A DNA stretch of 64,000 bases from assembly GCF_002127325.2 (NCBI RefSeq), contig NC_035436.2, positions 86,797,716 through 86,861,715 of the forward strand, given 5' to 3'. This document shows positions 11,274 through 23,635 of the stretch, in pieces. The stretch is from Helianthus annuus (taxonomy: Eukaryota; Streptophyta; Magnoliopsida; Asterales; Asteraceae). Every line of letters begins with the position of its first letter. Positions within the stretch are counted from its first letter, which is position 1. Under the pieces are notes generated by a model, which searched no databases, was not told the DNA's origin, and saw only the letters and a program-made list of their open reading frames with translations. A program made the translations under genes and the position numbers.

Positions 11274-11700
11274 TTCAGTCTTAGAGACTGAGGGAGGTTC
11301 AGTCTTAGAGACTGAGGGAGGTTCAGTCTTAGAGACTGAGGGAGGTTCAGTCTTAGAGACTGAGGGAGGTTCAGTCTTAGAGGCTGAGGGAGGATTAGCC
11401 TTAGAGGCTGGGGATAATTAGTCTTAGAGACTGGGAGTTGGTCTTAGAGACCAGGGAATTAGTCTTAGAGACTAGGAGTTGGTCTTAGAGACAGACTGGG
11501 AAGGTTTGGTCTTAGAGGCCAGGGAGTTAGTCTTATAGACTAGGGAGTTCAGTCTTAGAGACTGGGGAGGTTTAGTCTGAGAAACGGGATGTGTTAGTCT
11601 TAGAGACTGGGGAGGTTTAATCTGAGAGACGGGATGTGTTAGTCTGAGAGACTGGGTGATTTAGTCTGAGAGACTGGGAGATTTTTCTGAGAGACTAGGA
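11274..11700 (+). repeat. 24-bp tandem array (AGTCTTAGAGACTGAGGGAG type)
   Basis: The left part has near-identical 24-bp units read in one frame as SVLETEGG repeats; the right part has diverged units of 20-30 bp built on AGTCT(T/G)AGAGACTGGG. Each unit has an inverted repeat AGTCT..AGACT. The second copy (55511-56000) has about 65 bp more, so the array changed length after duplication. Confidence 0.9.
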
Positions 11701-11712
11701 AAGATAATGTGA

Positions 11713-13149
11713 ATGCATGACTACGTGATAAATTACTCTTATTTGCATACGCTGATTGCTAATGATTATTATGGATATACGTGTTATGGCTACTATGTAC
11801 CGGCACACACATCACCTTCCTCAGGGAACAAATTGTCAGATAATGATGACCCTACGGCCACCACCACAGATGATGAGACTGTACCTGCGCCGGAGATATT
11901 TACGACAGACACTGAGAGCGATCCTGACATGCTGACCAAGGACGAGGACGACTTCTAACCGTCCGCGCTGCCAGACTTTGGTGAAGAATTACCCTTGCTG
12001 ATGGTTTCCTTGACGAGAATCTTCCTATCATTCTTGATACGGTCCACGACCACCTTACCATTTGGACACTTTGGTGGAGAGCACCTCTTGACTCCAATCC
12101 TCGACAAGGCGCCTCCTGTGGACATTCCCTCCGAAGGTTGGCTACTCAACGAATAACTGATGATGACATTGGCATGTTATTTATGGTCCTTCTGAAAACA
12201 CATATGATGATGGAAAGTTTGACGAGCACGTTGTTACTAATTTCACTTTTTGAGACCCCTGTTAACAAGCTATCCTCTGATTCTAGCATACATTTGATTT
12301 CAGACTCCTTTGAGTTTGTGACATCTGCAGCCTTACAGACAGCCAGATTACAGCTTTCTACTACTGACGCAGATGACGACGCCATTATAACTGCTGCAAC
12401 TATCACCTGCTGGAGATCACCCTTACACGACCTAGGGCCTGCTCCTGAGCCAGCTCTTTTTTCCTGCTGATCCTACTTAAACATGACCTTGTTTCTTTTG
12501 GCCTACGATACATTGCACTCCTTATACCAGGCCCAGTACCTGCACCTATTGATTCTCCTTTCGTTGAAGCATTTCTGCTTTACCTGCACCCGCTGATGTT
12601 GCACATATGAAGACCAACGTCCACTACACCGACATGCCTATTGCTTTCTTTCAAGACATACCCGCACCCCGGAATGGAACTCCAGGTCAGCACCCGCATA
12701 ACGATCCTTTTTTTTCTACAGCAGCAGTTCCTCTGACCTCACAGGCCGCACCGTTTGCTACATTCACCTCTACCGCGTTGGACGAGCCATTTCGATGGTT
12801 TCGATCATACGCCATACTAATTTTAGACCCTTACCATCCCTCACATTATGGAGGCCACACACGGAATGGGTGCTCCTGTAACATCACAGTTTGAGGATAT
12901 AGGCCGCAGAGTTTTTGGAGCTTGGGCTGACAACATGTCCTCCACCCTGTCTATTGCCAGTATACTTTCATTAAGATTCCTTTACGCTCTCACCTCCTGC
13001 TATTACACCTTTCCCAGGTTTTGATGCTCGTTTCTTTACTGTCGAGCAGCAGATCAGTTACTTACTTCGACGTATATACAAGCTCGAGGAGGAATTCAAG
13101 CATGTTAACAGTTTACTTTTCTTTCCTTCTCCACCTCAGTTACGAGTAT
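11713..13149 (+). pseudogene. Degraded acidic/proline-rich ORF upstream of C gag
   Basis: Blocks of one former protein lie in shifting frames. There is an acidic start (11713-11958, with Asp/Glu/Thr runs), then PDFGEELPL at about 11970, and DEPFRWF..DPYHPSHYGG at 12780-12860. A C-terminal block at 13020-13149 reads FDARFFTVEQQISYLLRR and continues LEEEF, a likely coiled coil, ending at a TAG. Internal stops and frameshifts make it non-functional. I recall similar extra frames in retroelements of Asteraceae, but I cannot check this. Its role is unknown. Confidence 0.55.
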
Positions 13150-13552
13150 AGTTGGTTTCTGGATTATGCGGATTGCATTACATTTGGGTAGGACATTAAT
13201 GATAAGCCGATATTGTGGAGACTCTTGAAGACCACATCTGACTACGTAATTTTGATACACTAATATATTTAATGGACAAGGGTAGGGTGACCCTGTGTCC
13301 CTGTTGATGTGATACATTTTGGAAGACGATACAATTGTGGCCAGGGAATAATGAGAAGTCAATCATCATTAAGCATGCTACAATACTTTGTGACCAATGA
13401 CCAATGAAAGCTCAGTCGCTGTGTCTTCGTTAAGCGCGTTATTGACCTATATGTGTGTGCTATAATTATAATGCTACGTGCTTACTTGCTATAAATATAA
13501 TTACCAAGTTGCTTGGTTATACTATGATTATACTATTGCTTGATTGGTTGGT
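13150..13552 (+). other. AT-rich spacer between upstream ORF and gag leader
   Basis: I see no coding or structural signal beyond short open frames. It is the same in the second copy. Confidence 0.5.
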
Positions 13553-13726
13553 AACCTATTATGTGTATGTGCATATTATCTCTAAACAACTATATACACT
13601 CCCCGAACGAATAAGACCTGACCTAACCAATCTTCTTAACCTATTATGTGTATGTGCATATTATCTCTAAATAACTATATGCACTCCCCGAACGAATAAG
13701 ACTTGACCTAACCAATCTTCTTCTCA
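13553..13726 (+). repeat. 85-bp direct duplication before C gag
   Basis: A unit beginning AACCTATTATGTGTATGTGC and ending at CTAACCAATCTTCTT occurs twice back to back with a few substitutions. The second unit ends at the gag start. Confidence 0.85.
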
Positions 13727-13730
13727 GAAG

Positions 13731-14822
13731 ATGTCGATACAAGGGAACGCCGATACCAACAACCCTCTGCCGACAACCGCAGGGTCAGAACTGCAAGGAC
13801 GCATCTCGCAAGACATCGCACAACTCGAGGCCCTTCGCTCTGAACACGGCGGAGGTACCTCAGGAAATAACCCACCCAGCGGCTGCACTTACGAGCAGTT
13901 CTTGAACCACAAACCTCAAGAATTCGACGGCACTGGGGGTGCCTTAGCTTTTGTGCGTTGGATGGAGAAGACCAATTATGTCTTACGGTTGAGCAAATGT
14001 GCCCCAGAACATCAGGTCACGTACGTAGCTGGACTATTTGTAGATGAGGCTCTGTCCTGGTGGAACCTTCAGGTTCAAACAATGGGCAAGACTACTGCGT
14101 ATGCTTTGACGTGGGACGAATTGAAGGAGCTAATGCGCAAAAGATATTGCTCAAGGGCGGAAGTCCAGAAGTTGGAAACTGAATTGTGGAACTTGAAAAT
14201 GGTGGGTCCAAAGATAGCTGAATATGTGCAGAGATTTGGCGAATTATCACAAGTTGCATCGCTTTTGGTGGAACCAGAATCTATGAAGATCGAACGTTTC
14301 ATCGGGGGACTGGCACCTCAGATTCTAAGCCTGGTAACAACATCTAAGCCTCCAACAATCATCGAAGCAATCGACATGAGTGTGGCGCTCACTTAAGAAG
14401 CGATTAGACAAGGAAAATTTCCCACTCCGGAAGAGAAAGATGAGACTCCTGTAGAGTCATATGGGGATAACAAGAGAAAACTCGTAAATTTCAAGAAGGT
14501 TACTCGGGTAAGTAACGAGAGGAAGGCCAAGAAGGGAAAAGACTACATGGGTATCCTACCTAGATGCGACAATTGTCTACGTTATCATGTCGGGCGATGT
14601 AAATATGGAAAATGTGATAACTGTGGTAAGAGGGGGCATCCCAAGGAAACTTGTAGGCAAGGTATTGAACGTGGAAATAAAGACCAAGATGCTAGCAAGA
14701 ATCACGGAGGAAACAACGACAACGACAAAGGCAGGACGAGTGACAAACAAAAACGTGCTCGAGGTTGTCTTAACTATGGGAGCAAGAAGCATTTCAGAAA
14801 ATACTGTCCTAAGAAGAATTAG
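13731..14822 (+). pseudogene. C-family gag, copy 1, one premature stop
   Basis: The frame from ATG 13731 to TAG 14822 is 363 codons, interrupted only by TAA at 14394-14396 where the second copy has GAA. It has a retrotransposon gag (capsid) domain at about residues 60-210, with SWWNLQ and a helical stretch up to FIGGLAPQI. The C-terminus is basic, with CDNCGKRGHPKETC as an intact CX2CX4HX4C knuckle. A final knuckle CLNYGSKKHFRKYC has Tyr for the second Cys. It would assemble particles and bind RNA; the stop removes the whole nucleocapsid. Confidence 0.85.
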
Positions 14823-15600
14823 GCACAAGGATAAAAGCTCAGTAGCAGAGCTAGGGGAGCACGCCAGGAATCCAAGCTTGGATATCGGTACGTCCCATAT
14901 TACTCGATGTTAGGTAGTGTTGCAAATTTTAGCTTCGTATCTCTAGGGTTTGAGAGAATACTCGGTTTAGTAGCAAGTAAGTTAGCTAATCTGCACTTGA
15001 AAGTACTAGCTAATGGGAAAACGAGTGGAAGCCAACGAAGTAACTGGAAACGGCATGATAGAACCCGGAGAGCGTGAGTTTACGCTTGAGCTACTGCCAG
15101 TTGAATTGGGGAGCTTCGACAAGGTATTTGGATGGATGGGTTGTCAAGTGATCAAGCGGAGATTGATATCCGCATCCCGATGCCGAGCGAAGAAACAAAC
15201 TCGACTCGTGAAGTAGAGTACGCCTTTACAAATTACAAATTGCTTGAAGGCACAAAAGTTGTTTGCGAATAGGATGTGTTGTTTTCTTGACTCATGTCGT
15301 GGACAAGGGAGTCGAAGAACCAAAACACGAAGATATTCCTGTGATAAGGAAATATCCTAAAATCTTCCTCGAAGATTTGCCAGAAATACCTCCTCAACAA
15401 CAGGTCGAATTTCGCATCGATTCGATTCCAGGCGCCGCATCTGTAGTAAATGCACTCTAGAGACTTACACCTCCGGAAATGCAAAAATTGATAGTGTAGT
15501 TTCAGTAGTGAATAGAGAAGGAAGATAACAAACCAAAATTTCCGTTTTGGGTAACCCCAGTTCTGCTTGTCAAGTGAAAGGATGATGACTCCCAAATGAA
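14823..15600 (+). pseudogene. C-family protease and RT N-terminal remnant, copy 1
   Basis: A protease remnant follows gag (NFSFVSLGFERILGLVASKL), but its active-site Asp is gone through a 16-bp deletion near 14914 relative to the second copy. Downstream, 15263-15460 encodes THVVDKG..DIPVIRKYP..DLPEIPPQQQVEFRID, the usual linker into gypsy reverse transcriptase, before a stop. Beyond this only FPFWVTPVLLVK is recognisable, in place of the RT block [15 protein letters not shown]. Many stops. Confidence 0.75.
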
Positions 15601-17575
15601 CATCAAACTACCAGAAGCCGGACGAGCTAGCCAACAAGAGTCAGCAACTCTTGCTAAGGATTGGTGAACTACTTATTGGACTAACTGCGAGGATCCAACC
15701 CGTATGTCTCGACTGATCGATGATCAAGTTGCTGTAAATTCAGGAAGAAAGTATACCGGGGAAAATTTTGAGACAATAACTTGTTTTAAACGTACACAAG
15801 AATGGCGTATCCTACACGATGCACAGAACGATTCTACAGCGAATACGAAATTCTGAGAATCTAGGAAACATGTACTTAGGACCATCGGGAACCAGGTCCA
15901 AATTCACAAAGGTCGTTACTTAGGAACCACATCCGTTAACTCAAGCAGACACCATTAACCTGACATATATACCAGTTCCGTTGACCAAACCGAAAGTACT
16001 TGAATTTCTTTTACTTCTAGCGAGTAGACGTTTGCATCTCTACTCACCTTAATGGTAGTTGCATCGCGTTGATTTTCTTCGCAAAAAGCGAACACACATT
16101 TGTTTCGATACTTGGTCATTTCTTCATTTTAGCAAATACTCATTGTTTCAGTACTCGGAAACTTTCATGACATACATGCATCATTTGCTACGCATGTGGT
16201 TTCGTTTCGAACAAACACTTCATTGAAATTTAAATATTATTTTGCTAAACCTAATTACTGATTCATGTTTTGAATGACCTACATTATTGTTATTGTTGGC
16301 TCTTTTGATACCATGTCAACACACCTTCTTGACACTGCTTTCTTTCAAGTTACGTTCATAGTTCATCATCGTAACCATGCTAGGATTCCCTAGTTGATGC
16401 ATACGTTTATTATCGGATTATGCCAGAACCAAGTTCAATTGCTTGAACTTATTCATTTCGCATATTCAGTTTAAGACGGCATATGATGTATTGAGAGCAT
16501 CATATTCAAATCATTGGCAAAGATTCTTTTGTTTCGAGTCGTAGTAGACTTGTTTGGTCTACGACTTCACTAAATCATTTGTTGGTTACGACACTTTATG
16601 GGGATACTTTCACAAAAATTGAAGCTTGCGCTTATTTGGTCACTCACTTCATACACGGATTTAATTGATTATTTGATAATTTGCCCTAAATCCGTCTTGT
16701 TTATCACAATGAAATCGGTCTCAACACAGTTGTGTGTTGAGGCAAAGGTACATAGATTCATTTCATATCACGGTGTACCTCCTAACAATTCTTTCATTAT
16801 AAATCGGATGCCTTGCGGTACTTATTGCTTCCTCACTTTCGATCGAAAACAGTTGCTCTTTGATGTTCCATATTCAACTGAAAACCCTATGACATTGTGT
16901 AAATCAAATCTTCTGGCTTGTTTCGGTACGTGTTCATTTGGTTTCCAACACGGTGAACTTGTTCAGTCACCACTATACTTGAGTTATGTCACTGCGACAC
17001 CTTGTGAAGTCATTTCAAACTTGTAACTTGTGCTAATCAGGGTCAACCGTTTCACACAAAACTGCACGTACTTTCGTTTGACTTGCCATTTAAACATTTC
17101 TGATGCAACTACGGATCAGGACAATGATACACCAGATTTGCTTGTATTTCATTCGGTGTACTTTCGAAATTTAAGGATGTCAACACACTATACCTTACCA
17201 TCCATTTACTCGGTAGTTAGCAGACCATTTTACTATTACATTCGAGTTATCGATTTTGAATTCATGTAGCAGATGCTATGGTTTGCAAAAACTCGTTGCT
17301 TATTGCGATTGATCGTTTGAAAATCTTATTAGTCAAGACTCCTCCTTTGAAGAACCCCTGTTAGCTGGATTACACTAGACTATACGTCAAATACGTCTTG
17401 CGCCTTTGACATCAAATGCTAAAAGCACACACCTTTTACCCATAGGATTCGGGTTGTTATATATTCTTGGACTCACCTGATGTGAGTAAGGTTTGATTCG
17501 ATTTAGTGATTATTTACCTCGGTGTTATTCATATACACATGCGTGTGACGTATCCATAAGGAGTTAAGGGAGTAC
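15601..17575 (+). pseudogene. Highly degenerate pol interior of family C, copy 1
   Basis: RT, RNase H and most of integrase cannot be traced. Faint integrase echoes remain: YHGVP at about 16770 (expected RHGVP) and RMSTHY..RVIDFE at about 17170-17260 (expected MSTAY..CVIDFG). The 142-residue open frame at 16598-17026 covers part of this, and I do not regard it as a real gene. Decay here is much greater than in gag. Confidence 0.55.
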
Positions 17576-17612
17576 AAATTTCGAGGACGAAATTTTCTTT
17601 ACAGGGGGAGAA
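17576..17612 (+). promoter_or_regulatory. Conserved hairpin and polypurine tract before C 3' LTR
   Basis: AAATTTCGAGGACGAAATTT at 17576-17595 is followed by ACAGGGGGAGAA, which abuts TGTGACAC. Confidence 0.75.
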
Positions 17613-18365
17613 TGTGACACTTGTGAAATTTGCATGTATCCGTACGTTTAATTAATATTGATTTATGCTTAATGATTGTGCTTGATTTCAACTGATGAAT
17701 AAACTGCTTTATGATTTTTGCGTCATACATACATATGCATCACATTTATACTGTCACTCCATTTATTACATACAACTTTTAGTGACAAACTTGATGCACA
17801 AAGCACAGTTAGCACAGTGAGCGGATAACCCAGAAACATGCTGACAATGCCAGCACATAGACAGACAGTATTTTGAGACCCAGTATGAGTCAGAAATAAG
17901 GTATCACACTAGTGAAGTGTGTAGGGAAGTGAGGACCATAAAACTGCGTCACTAGGTGATAGTTAAAGTGCCGGGAAGAGCCTACAACACACTCTAAATG
18001 CAGAATTTTGCATCTACAAACAAAATTCAACATTTAATCATGCTAGTTACTTGCAAAAATATGGCAAAGTGGTCCTGTATGCTTTCCTAAGTGCCGGGAA
18101 TTAATTGTGACACAAAAAGTTATATAAAAGACACTTTACGGAACAATTAAGCACTTTAACGGAACAACACCCAACCGAACAACCGGACTTTACCCGGAAC
18201 ACAAAAATATTGCCAAACACATTGTTTTTGTTTTTCTAAGCTAGTTAGGGTCCTCGAACACCCTAACACACTTTATGTTACATAGCACACCATAAAGCAC
18301 TAACTTATCATTTGTTTTCAACCAAGATCATTAACTAAATAGTTGAAACCCAACCAAGCACCCCC

Positions 18366-21300
18366 TGTCACACCCCGACCACGTAGGACAACAAACCATG
18401 GCGGAAACGTCGGGGAGTGTTGCAACAGAAGCTATTGTTTCACAACCATGGATACAAAATAGTTTCGCTTTATTGATAAAATTAAACATTACATTGTCTT
18501 AACACATAGAACAAACAAGTTTTATATCGTCTATCATAGTTGTTATGTCACTAAGGCCTTGTCCAGATCCTATGTGACGCATGCATCCTAGAAATCAATC
18601 AAGCATCAACACCTGAAACATATGTAAAAACTTAGTCAGCAAAGAAATGTTGGCGAGTACATAGGTTTTATAAGAGTATCGGAATCATGGCTCGTTTATA
18701 TGTTGCATTACTTTATTAGACTACAAGAGTCAAATACAACCTTGTTTTGAAAAATGTATTGCAACATAGTTAACCAACTCAAATAAAGTTGATTATAGTT
18801 TATAAAATCTTGTAGCCATGCTTCTTAACCCCAAAAACATTTGTTTTAGAAAACCGACTTGTAAAATATCTTGTAAAAACTCGTTAAAAACTCGTATAGT
18901 TTATATCTCTTAGAAAAACATCGTTGTATGACATCGTTTACCCAAGTGAACTAAATAATGCCACGATATCTCTTAGAAAAACATCGTTGTAAGACATCGT
19001 TGTATGACATCGTTTACCCAAGCTAACAACATTCAAACCTTCGTGACTCGATCACCTCGCTTCTCGCTTCTCGAATTAACAAACCACCAAAGGGTAAGTT
19101 AACAAACATCAGATTCAGTCTCTACACACAACCCCCACACATAACCATGGGTGTAGTAAAGTAACAGGATTTGTCAGATCCTATGGTACCATAACCTAAT
19201 ACTGGTCGGTTGGGCCAAAATTAATGAATGTCATTTGTTATGTAACTACAACCATCAAGTTTTGTTCACATTATTGAAATCGTTATTAGTTTTGTAAAAA
19301 TCGTTTTAATCGTTTTTGAAACCATCGTTTAAACCTTGAAAACATTTCGTACATATGAATCACCCCAAAACATTTAAAAACAGTAAAATAGGGGAACTAT
19401 GTACTCACATGAAGTGCAAAGTATCCTCAATCAATAGAACTTCAAACAGCCTCAAGCAAACCAAAGGAATCAAGTAGCACCTAGTAATCGAACCACTATT
19501 CAAACAATAGACGCCTAAAACGGACGATCGGACAGGATGAGGTCTTGTAAACCAAATGAGTGTTGGAACTCATGTGATATGGTTTAACAAAGCCTACATC
19601 CTAAATTGAAACCTAACCTAAGTGCTTTCGACCCATAGCGACCTATTAAGGTAGCTTAGGCTACTTTAACGCGTCGTGCGCGCCAATGCGCGTTCGAGAC
19701 GTCTAACTAGTCCTATGACAAGTATTATATGCCAAAACATGTTTTAAATATGTTACAAAATCAGTTATGTGACAAAAGTTTAGGTTACATATGTTTAATT
19801 ACCAATTACGCATGAAAAGGGTATTTTGGTAATTTACTTCAGGCATATAAACTACTTATCATACAACTACTTAAACTAGGCGACCATAAGGTATAACCTC
19901 GGAAGGTTATTCCCTATGCTATTATGGTCACAAAACATCTTTGGTCGGATCCTAATGATCGACCAAACGGGTCGTGTTCGGAAGTCTAAGCGGGTGTTTA
20001 GTCCGCTTGACTTACGGCTCTACACAAGCACTAAACTAAAAAGTGACGAGCTAAACATGTCGAAACATGTTTAGTTAAGTTAGAAAACAGGTTTGGTATC
20101 AAAACAAATGGTTTTGATACCTAAAAGTAGCTTGGTTACAAAATACGCGAGAAAACGCATTCTTGCAGAAGCTACGACTCGTCACTGAGCCTAGATAACG
20201 TGGTAATCAGTAGGTATAGTTACTAGGGACTATAAGCATCGTGATTACGCTCACGTTATGAAGTTCAAATGAACTTCGCGTTGACCATAAACTGGTCAAA
20301 GCAGAAAGTCAAACACAGTTTGACTTTAACGATAGAAACGAAAGAAAAGAACGAAAGAATACTTACAGAAGGTCCCCGCAAGCTATTAATCGGATTTACT
20401 CTCAGGTATGAAGCATAAACTTCAACTTAGAGAGCCAAAATTAGATTCAAGTATGCTTTGGGAGTGAAATGGGTTTGGGTACTTATAGGAATTCAAGTAC
20501 CGTTAAGATCGTTCGTCGAAAAACGTGCTTTGATCTAGACCTTACATGTGGGCACATGGTTTTCAAAACCATGGGAATACATAAAACCATCAAATGGTAT
20601 TGCAAAACAATGATCAAAACCATCCATGTGTGGCACATTGTTTTGAAATACCATGGGTGCCTAAAAATGGACCAAGTTCAATATATCTGCCAGAAATTTC
20701 AAAAATGGTCCCTGCACTTGTAAAACTTGATTTTTTTTGGCACTTTTAAACCCCTTTAACCTCATTTCAAGGCTCTAAAATGACGTGAGAGTATAGGGAA
20801 CTTAAAAGACATCATGGATGTCGGTTCGTTTGGCCGTACGGTTGCGTTATTCGGTTAATTACGACGGAAGTCGTAACGAACGCAAAAACGATCCAAATTA
20901 CGCGACGAATGGAATTTTATCATGCCAATCACTAAAATAAAATATTTTAATGGTTTCATAAATTTTTTGGAAGTCCGGATATATTCAGAACGTAAGATAT
21001 GCGCGAAAATGCAAACTTATGCACTTTTTGACGCTTTTTGTCCCTATTGATCAAATAAGTTTATTTTTGCGCACTAAACACCTCAAAGCCTATTTATAAG
21101 CTATGTAAAGGTTATTTAGGGTGTGTTTAACTTATGATCAAGTTCCGGAATGTTCGTTACTGCACAAATCGGTATAGTTTCGCAGTTTGACAAAAATAGT
21201 CCCTGCGATTGAACAAACTTGATTTCAACACACCAAACCATCCAGAACTTATTTCTAAGTTATATGGAGGTTATTTAAGTTATGTTAAGCCTATTTTACT

Positions 21301-21535
21301 ATTCCGGAGTGTTCGTTGCATTGAACTGGTTATATTTACGCATTGGCGCGCGTATAACCATCCAAAAAGCGATTTAGAGCTTGAAATTGGAATCGAATCA
21401 AATTGAAAAAAATCACCAAACACAAATACACACATAATAACACAAAAACACATATAATAACACCAAAGCACATTGTTTTATTAATAACTAACATTGTTTT
21501 ACACTGAACCACGACTATAGAACATAGTTGTCACA
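18366..21535 (-). mobile_element. Solo LTR of family B, inserted in C LTR
   Basis: Begins TGTCACACCCCGACC and ends CATAGTTGTCACA on the plus strand, 3170 bp, with no internal region. Reversed, its start matches the B 3' LTR at 27728 (TGTGACAACT(A/G)TGTTCT). It is flanked by CCCCC on both sides, which fits a 5-bp target duplication but lies in a C-rich tract and so is weak. A solo LTR arises by recombination between the two LTRs of one element. Confidence 0.88.
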
Positions 21536-22400
21536 CCCCCCCCCCCCCTCATACGGTTACAAGGGGTGGACCCACCCCTTGATTTCTTTTAGATTGTTTA
21601 TTATATTGTGTTGGTGGATTAAGGAGCATTTTACATAATGGACAATCAAATATTGGAAGATTTCTATTTAAACCATAAGTCCATCACAATTCACTTATCA
21701 TCTTCACCAACAACAAACTTCTCTCTCTCTTCTCCCATGGTTTCGGCCGAAAGTAACACCACACACCACCACCATTTTGTTTCAAGCTCATCCAATCCAA
21801 GCTCCATACAAGGTGTAAGAAGGCGAATAACGAAGTGTGGAACACTCGGAAGTTGAAGGACCTTCTCTATTTGCCATTAACCACCTCATTTCTACTCTTG
21901 ATCTTCCCTAGCTTAAAAGCTAGTAGTAAGTCTCTTAGATCTTCATCCTCTTCATGTTCTTGATGGTTAATAGTTAAAAGAATGATGAAATCTTAAGAAA
22001 CACTAAAAACATAAACAAAGTCTTGAACACAAACTAACATAGTGATGAAGTATGGTTAGAATGATGAAGAAATCATGATAGTCATGTGTTGTTATGCTTG
22101 TTGTCTATTGTTTGCTAGTAAAAATGATATGGATCATTATATGAACTTGCTAGATCATTCTTAAAAACATGAACTAGCAAGATGGAAAAAGTAAGAACGT
22201 TGTGGATGATGGAATCATCCACACGTAAACTATGAACTTGGATAAATGGGTGTTTTCTTGAAAAATAAAGATCAAAGAAAGTTATAATCTTGTAGATCTA
22301 AGGATCCATGAGTGGTTTTTCAAAAGAACCAAGTTAAAAATATGGGTTTCACTAAAACTTGGATCTTACATAAGCTAACGCATTTTTAGTGGTTAAACAG
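21536..22400 (+). other. Middle part of C LTR between the two insertions
   Basis: It starts with the C-run, followed by TCATACGG. TATTTAAA at about 21665 is a possible TATA element, followed by CT-rich sequence (TTCTCTCTCTCTTCTCCC). It ends abruptly where B LTR homology begins. Confidence 0.65.
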
Positions 22401-23614
22401 CACTTCATGTGAGTACATAGTTCCCCTATTTTACTGTTTTCAAATGTTTTGGGGTGATTCATATGTGCGAAATGTTTTCAAGGTTTAAACGATGATTTCA
22501 AAAACGATTAAAATTCAATAATGTGAACGAAACTTGATGGTTGTAGTTACATAACAAATGACATTCATTAGCATTGATCAAGCCGACCAGTATTAGGTTA
22601 TGGTACCATAGGATCTAACAAATACCGTTATTGCACTACACCCATGGTTATGTGTGGGGGTTGTGGGTAGCGACTGAATCTGATGTTTGTTAACTTACCC
22701 TTTGGTGGTTTGTTAATTCGAGAAGCGAGAAGCGAGGTGATCGAGTCACGAAGGTTTGAATGTTGTTAGTGAGACGACCATAAATAAGTTTTCACAATTA
22801 AAACGAGGATGATTTTAAACGATTTAAACGAGTTAACGATTTGGAAACGATTGGAAAACGATTTGAACAAGTTATACGAATTGGATAAACGATTGGTTTT
22901 TGGTTAGTGTATAGATAACGGGACTGGTGTAATATGGTGAAAGCATGGTAGATACGCCGCTGGTACTTCTTATGTATAAGTGTTTTCAATATATTACATA
23001 CCATGGCGTTATTTAGTTCACTTGGGTAAACGATTTCGAAACGATGTCACACAAACGATGTTTTCTAAAGGTTATAAACCATACGAGTTTTTAACGAATT
23101 TTTACAAGATGTTTTACAAGTTGGTTTTCTAAAACAAATGTTTTTGGGTTAAGAAGCATGGCTATGGGATTTTACAAACTATAACCCACTTGATTTGAGT
23201 TGGTTAACTATGTTGCAATACACTTTTCAAAACAAGGTTTGTATTTTGACTCTTGTAGTCTAATAAAGTACTGCAACATATAAACGAGCCATGATTCTGA
23301 TACTCTTATAAAACCTATGTACTCGCCAGCATTTCTTTGCTGACTAAGTTTTTACATATGTTTCAGGTGTTGATGCTTGATTGATTTCTAGGATGCATGC
23401 GTCACATAGGATCTGGACAAGGCCTTAGTGACATAACAACTATGATAGACGATATAATATTAGTTTGTTCTATGTGTTAAGACAAATGAAATGATTAATT
23501 TTATCAATAAAACAAAACTATTTTGTATCCATGGTTGTGAAACAATAGCTTCTGTTGCAACACTCCCCGACGTTTCCGCCACGGTTTGTTGTCCTACGTG
23601 GTTAGGGTGTGACA
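22401..23614 (+). repeat. Truncated 5' LTR of B element
   Basis: Matches 29824-31062 of the 3' LTR at very high identity, apart from a 25-bp gap near 22515. Ends GGTGTGACA. Confidence 0.88.
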
Positions 23615-23622
23615 GAAGAAGT

Positions 23623-23635
23623 TGGTATCAAAGCC
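23623..23635 (+). promoter_or_regulatory. Primer-binding site of B element (tRNA-iMet type, one mismatch)
   Basis: TGGTATCAAAGCC eight bases after the LTR; the expected site is TGGTATCAGAGC. Confidence 0.82.

Larger units (their letters stand above)
1..16692. repeat. Segmental duplication, copy 1 (partner 44532-61007)
   Basis: The segment repeats at 44532-61007 in direct orientation with about 99% identity by eye. The offset is 44531 at the left end, about 44238 after the family A LTR and 44315 near the right end; the steps come from a few local indels. It includes the same A-into-D insertion junction, so the whole nest was copied as a block. The left limit lies outside the window. The right limit seen here is where the partner is interrupted by an LTR, so homology may continue further. 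Confidence 0.95.

Noticed and set aside
11164..11421. Repeat protein of SVLETEGG units
   Set aside because: The open frame depends on a 24-bp DNA repeat, ends soon after, and shifts in the second copy. More likely a tandem DNA array.
16598..17026. 142-codon open frame as an independent gene
   Set aside because: It lies where integrase is expected and has only a faint echo of it; copy 2 is truncated by an LTR here. Best read as decayed pol.
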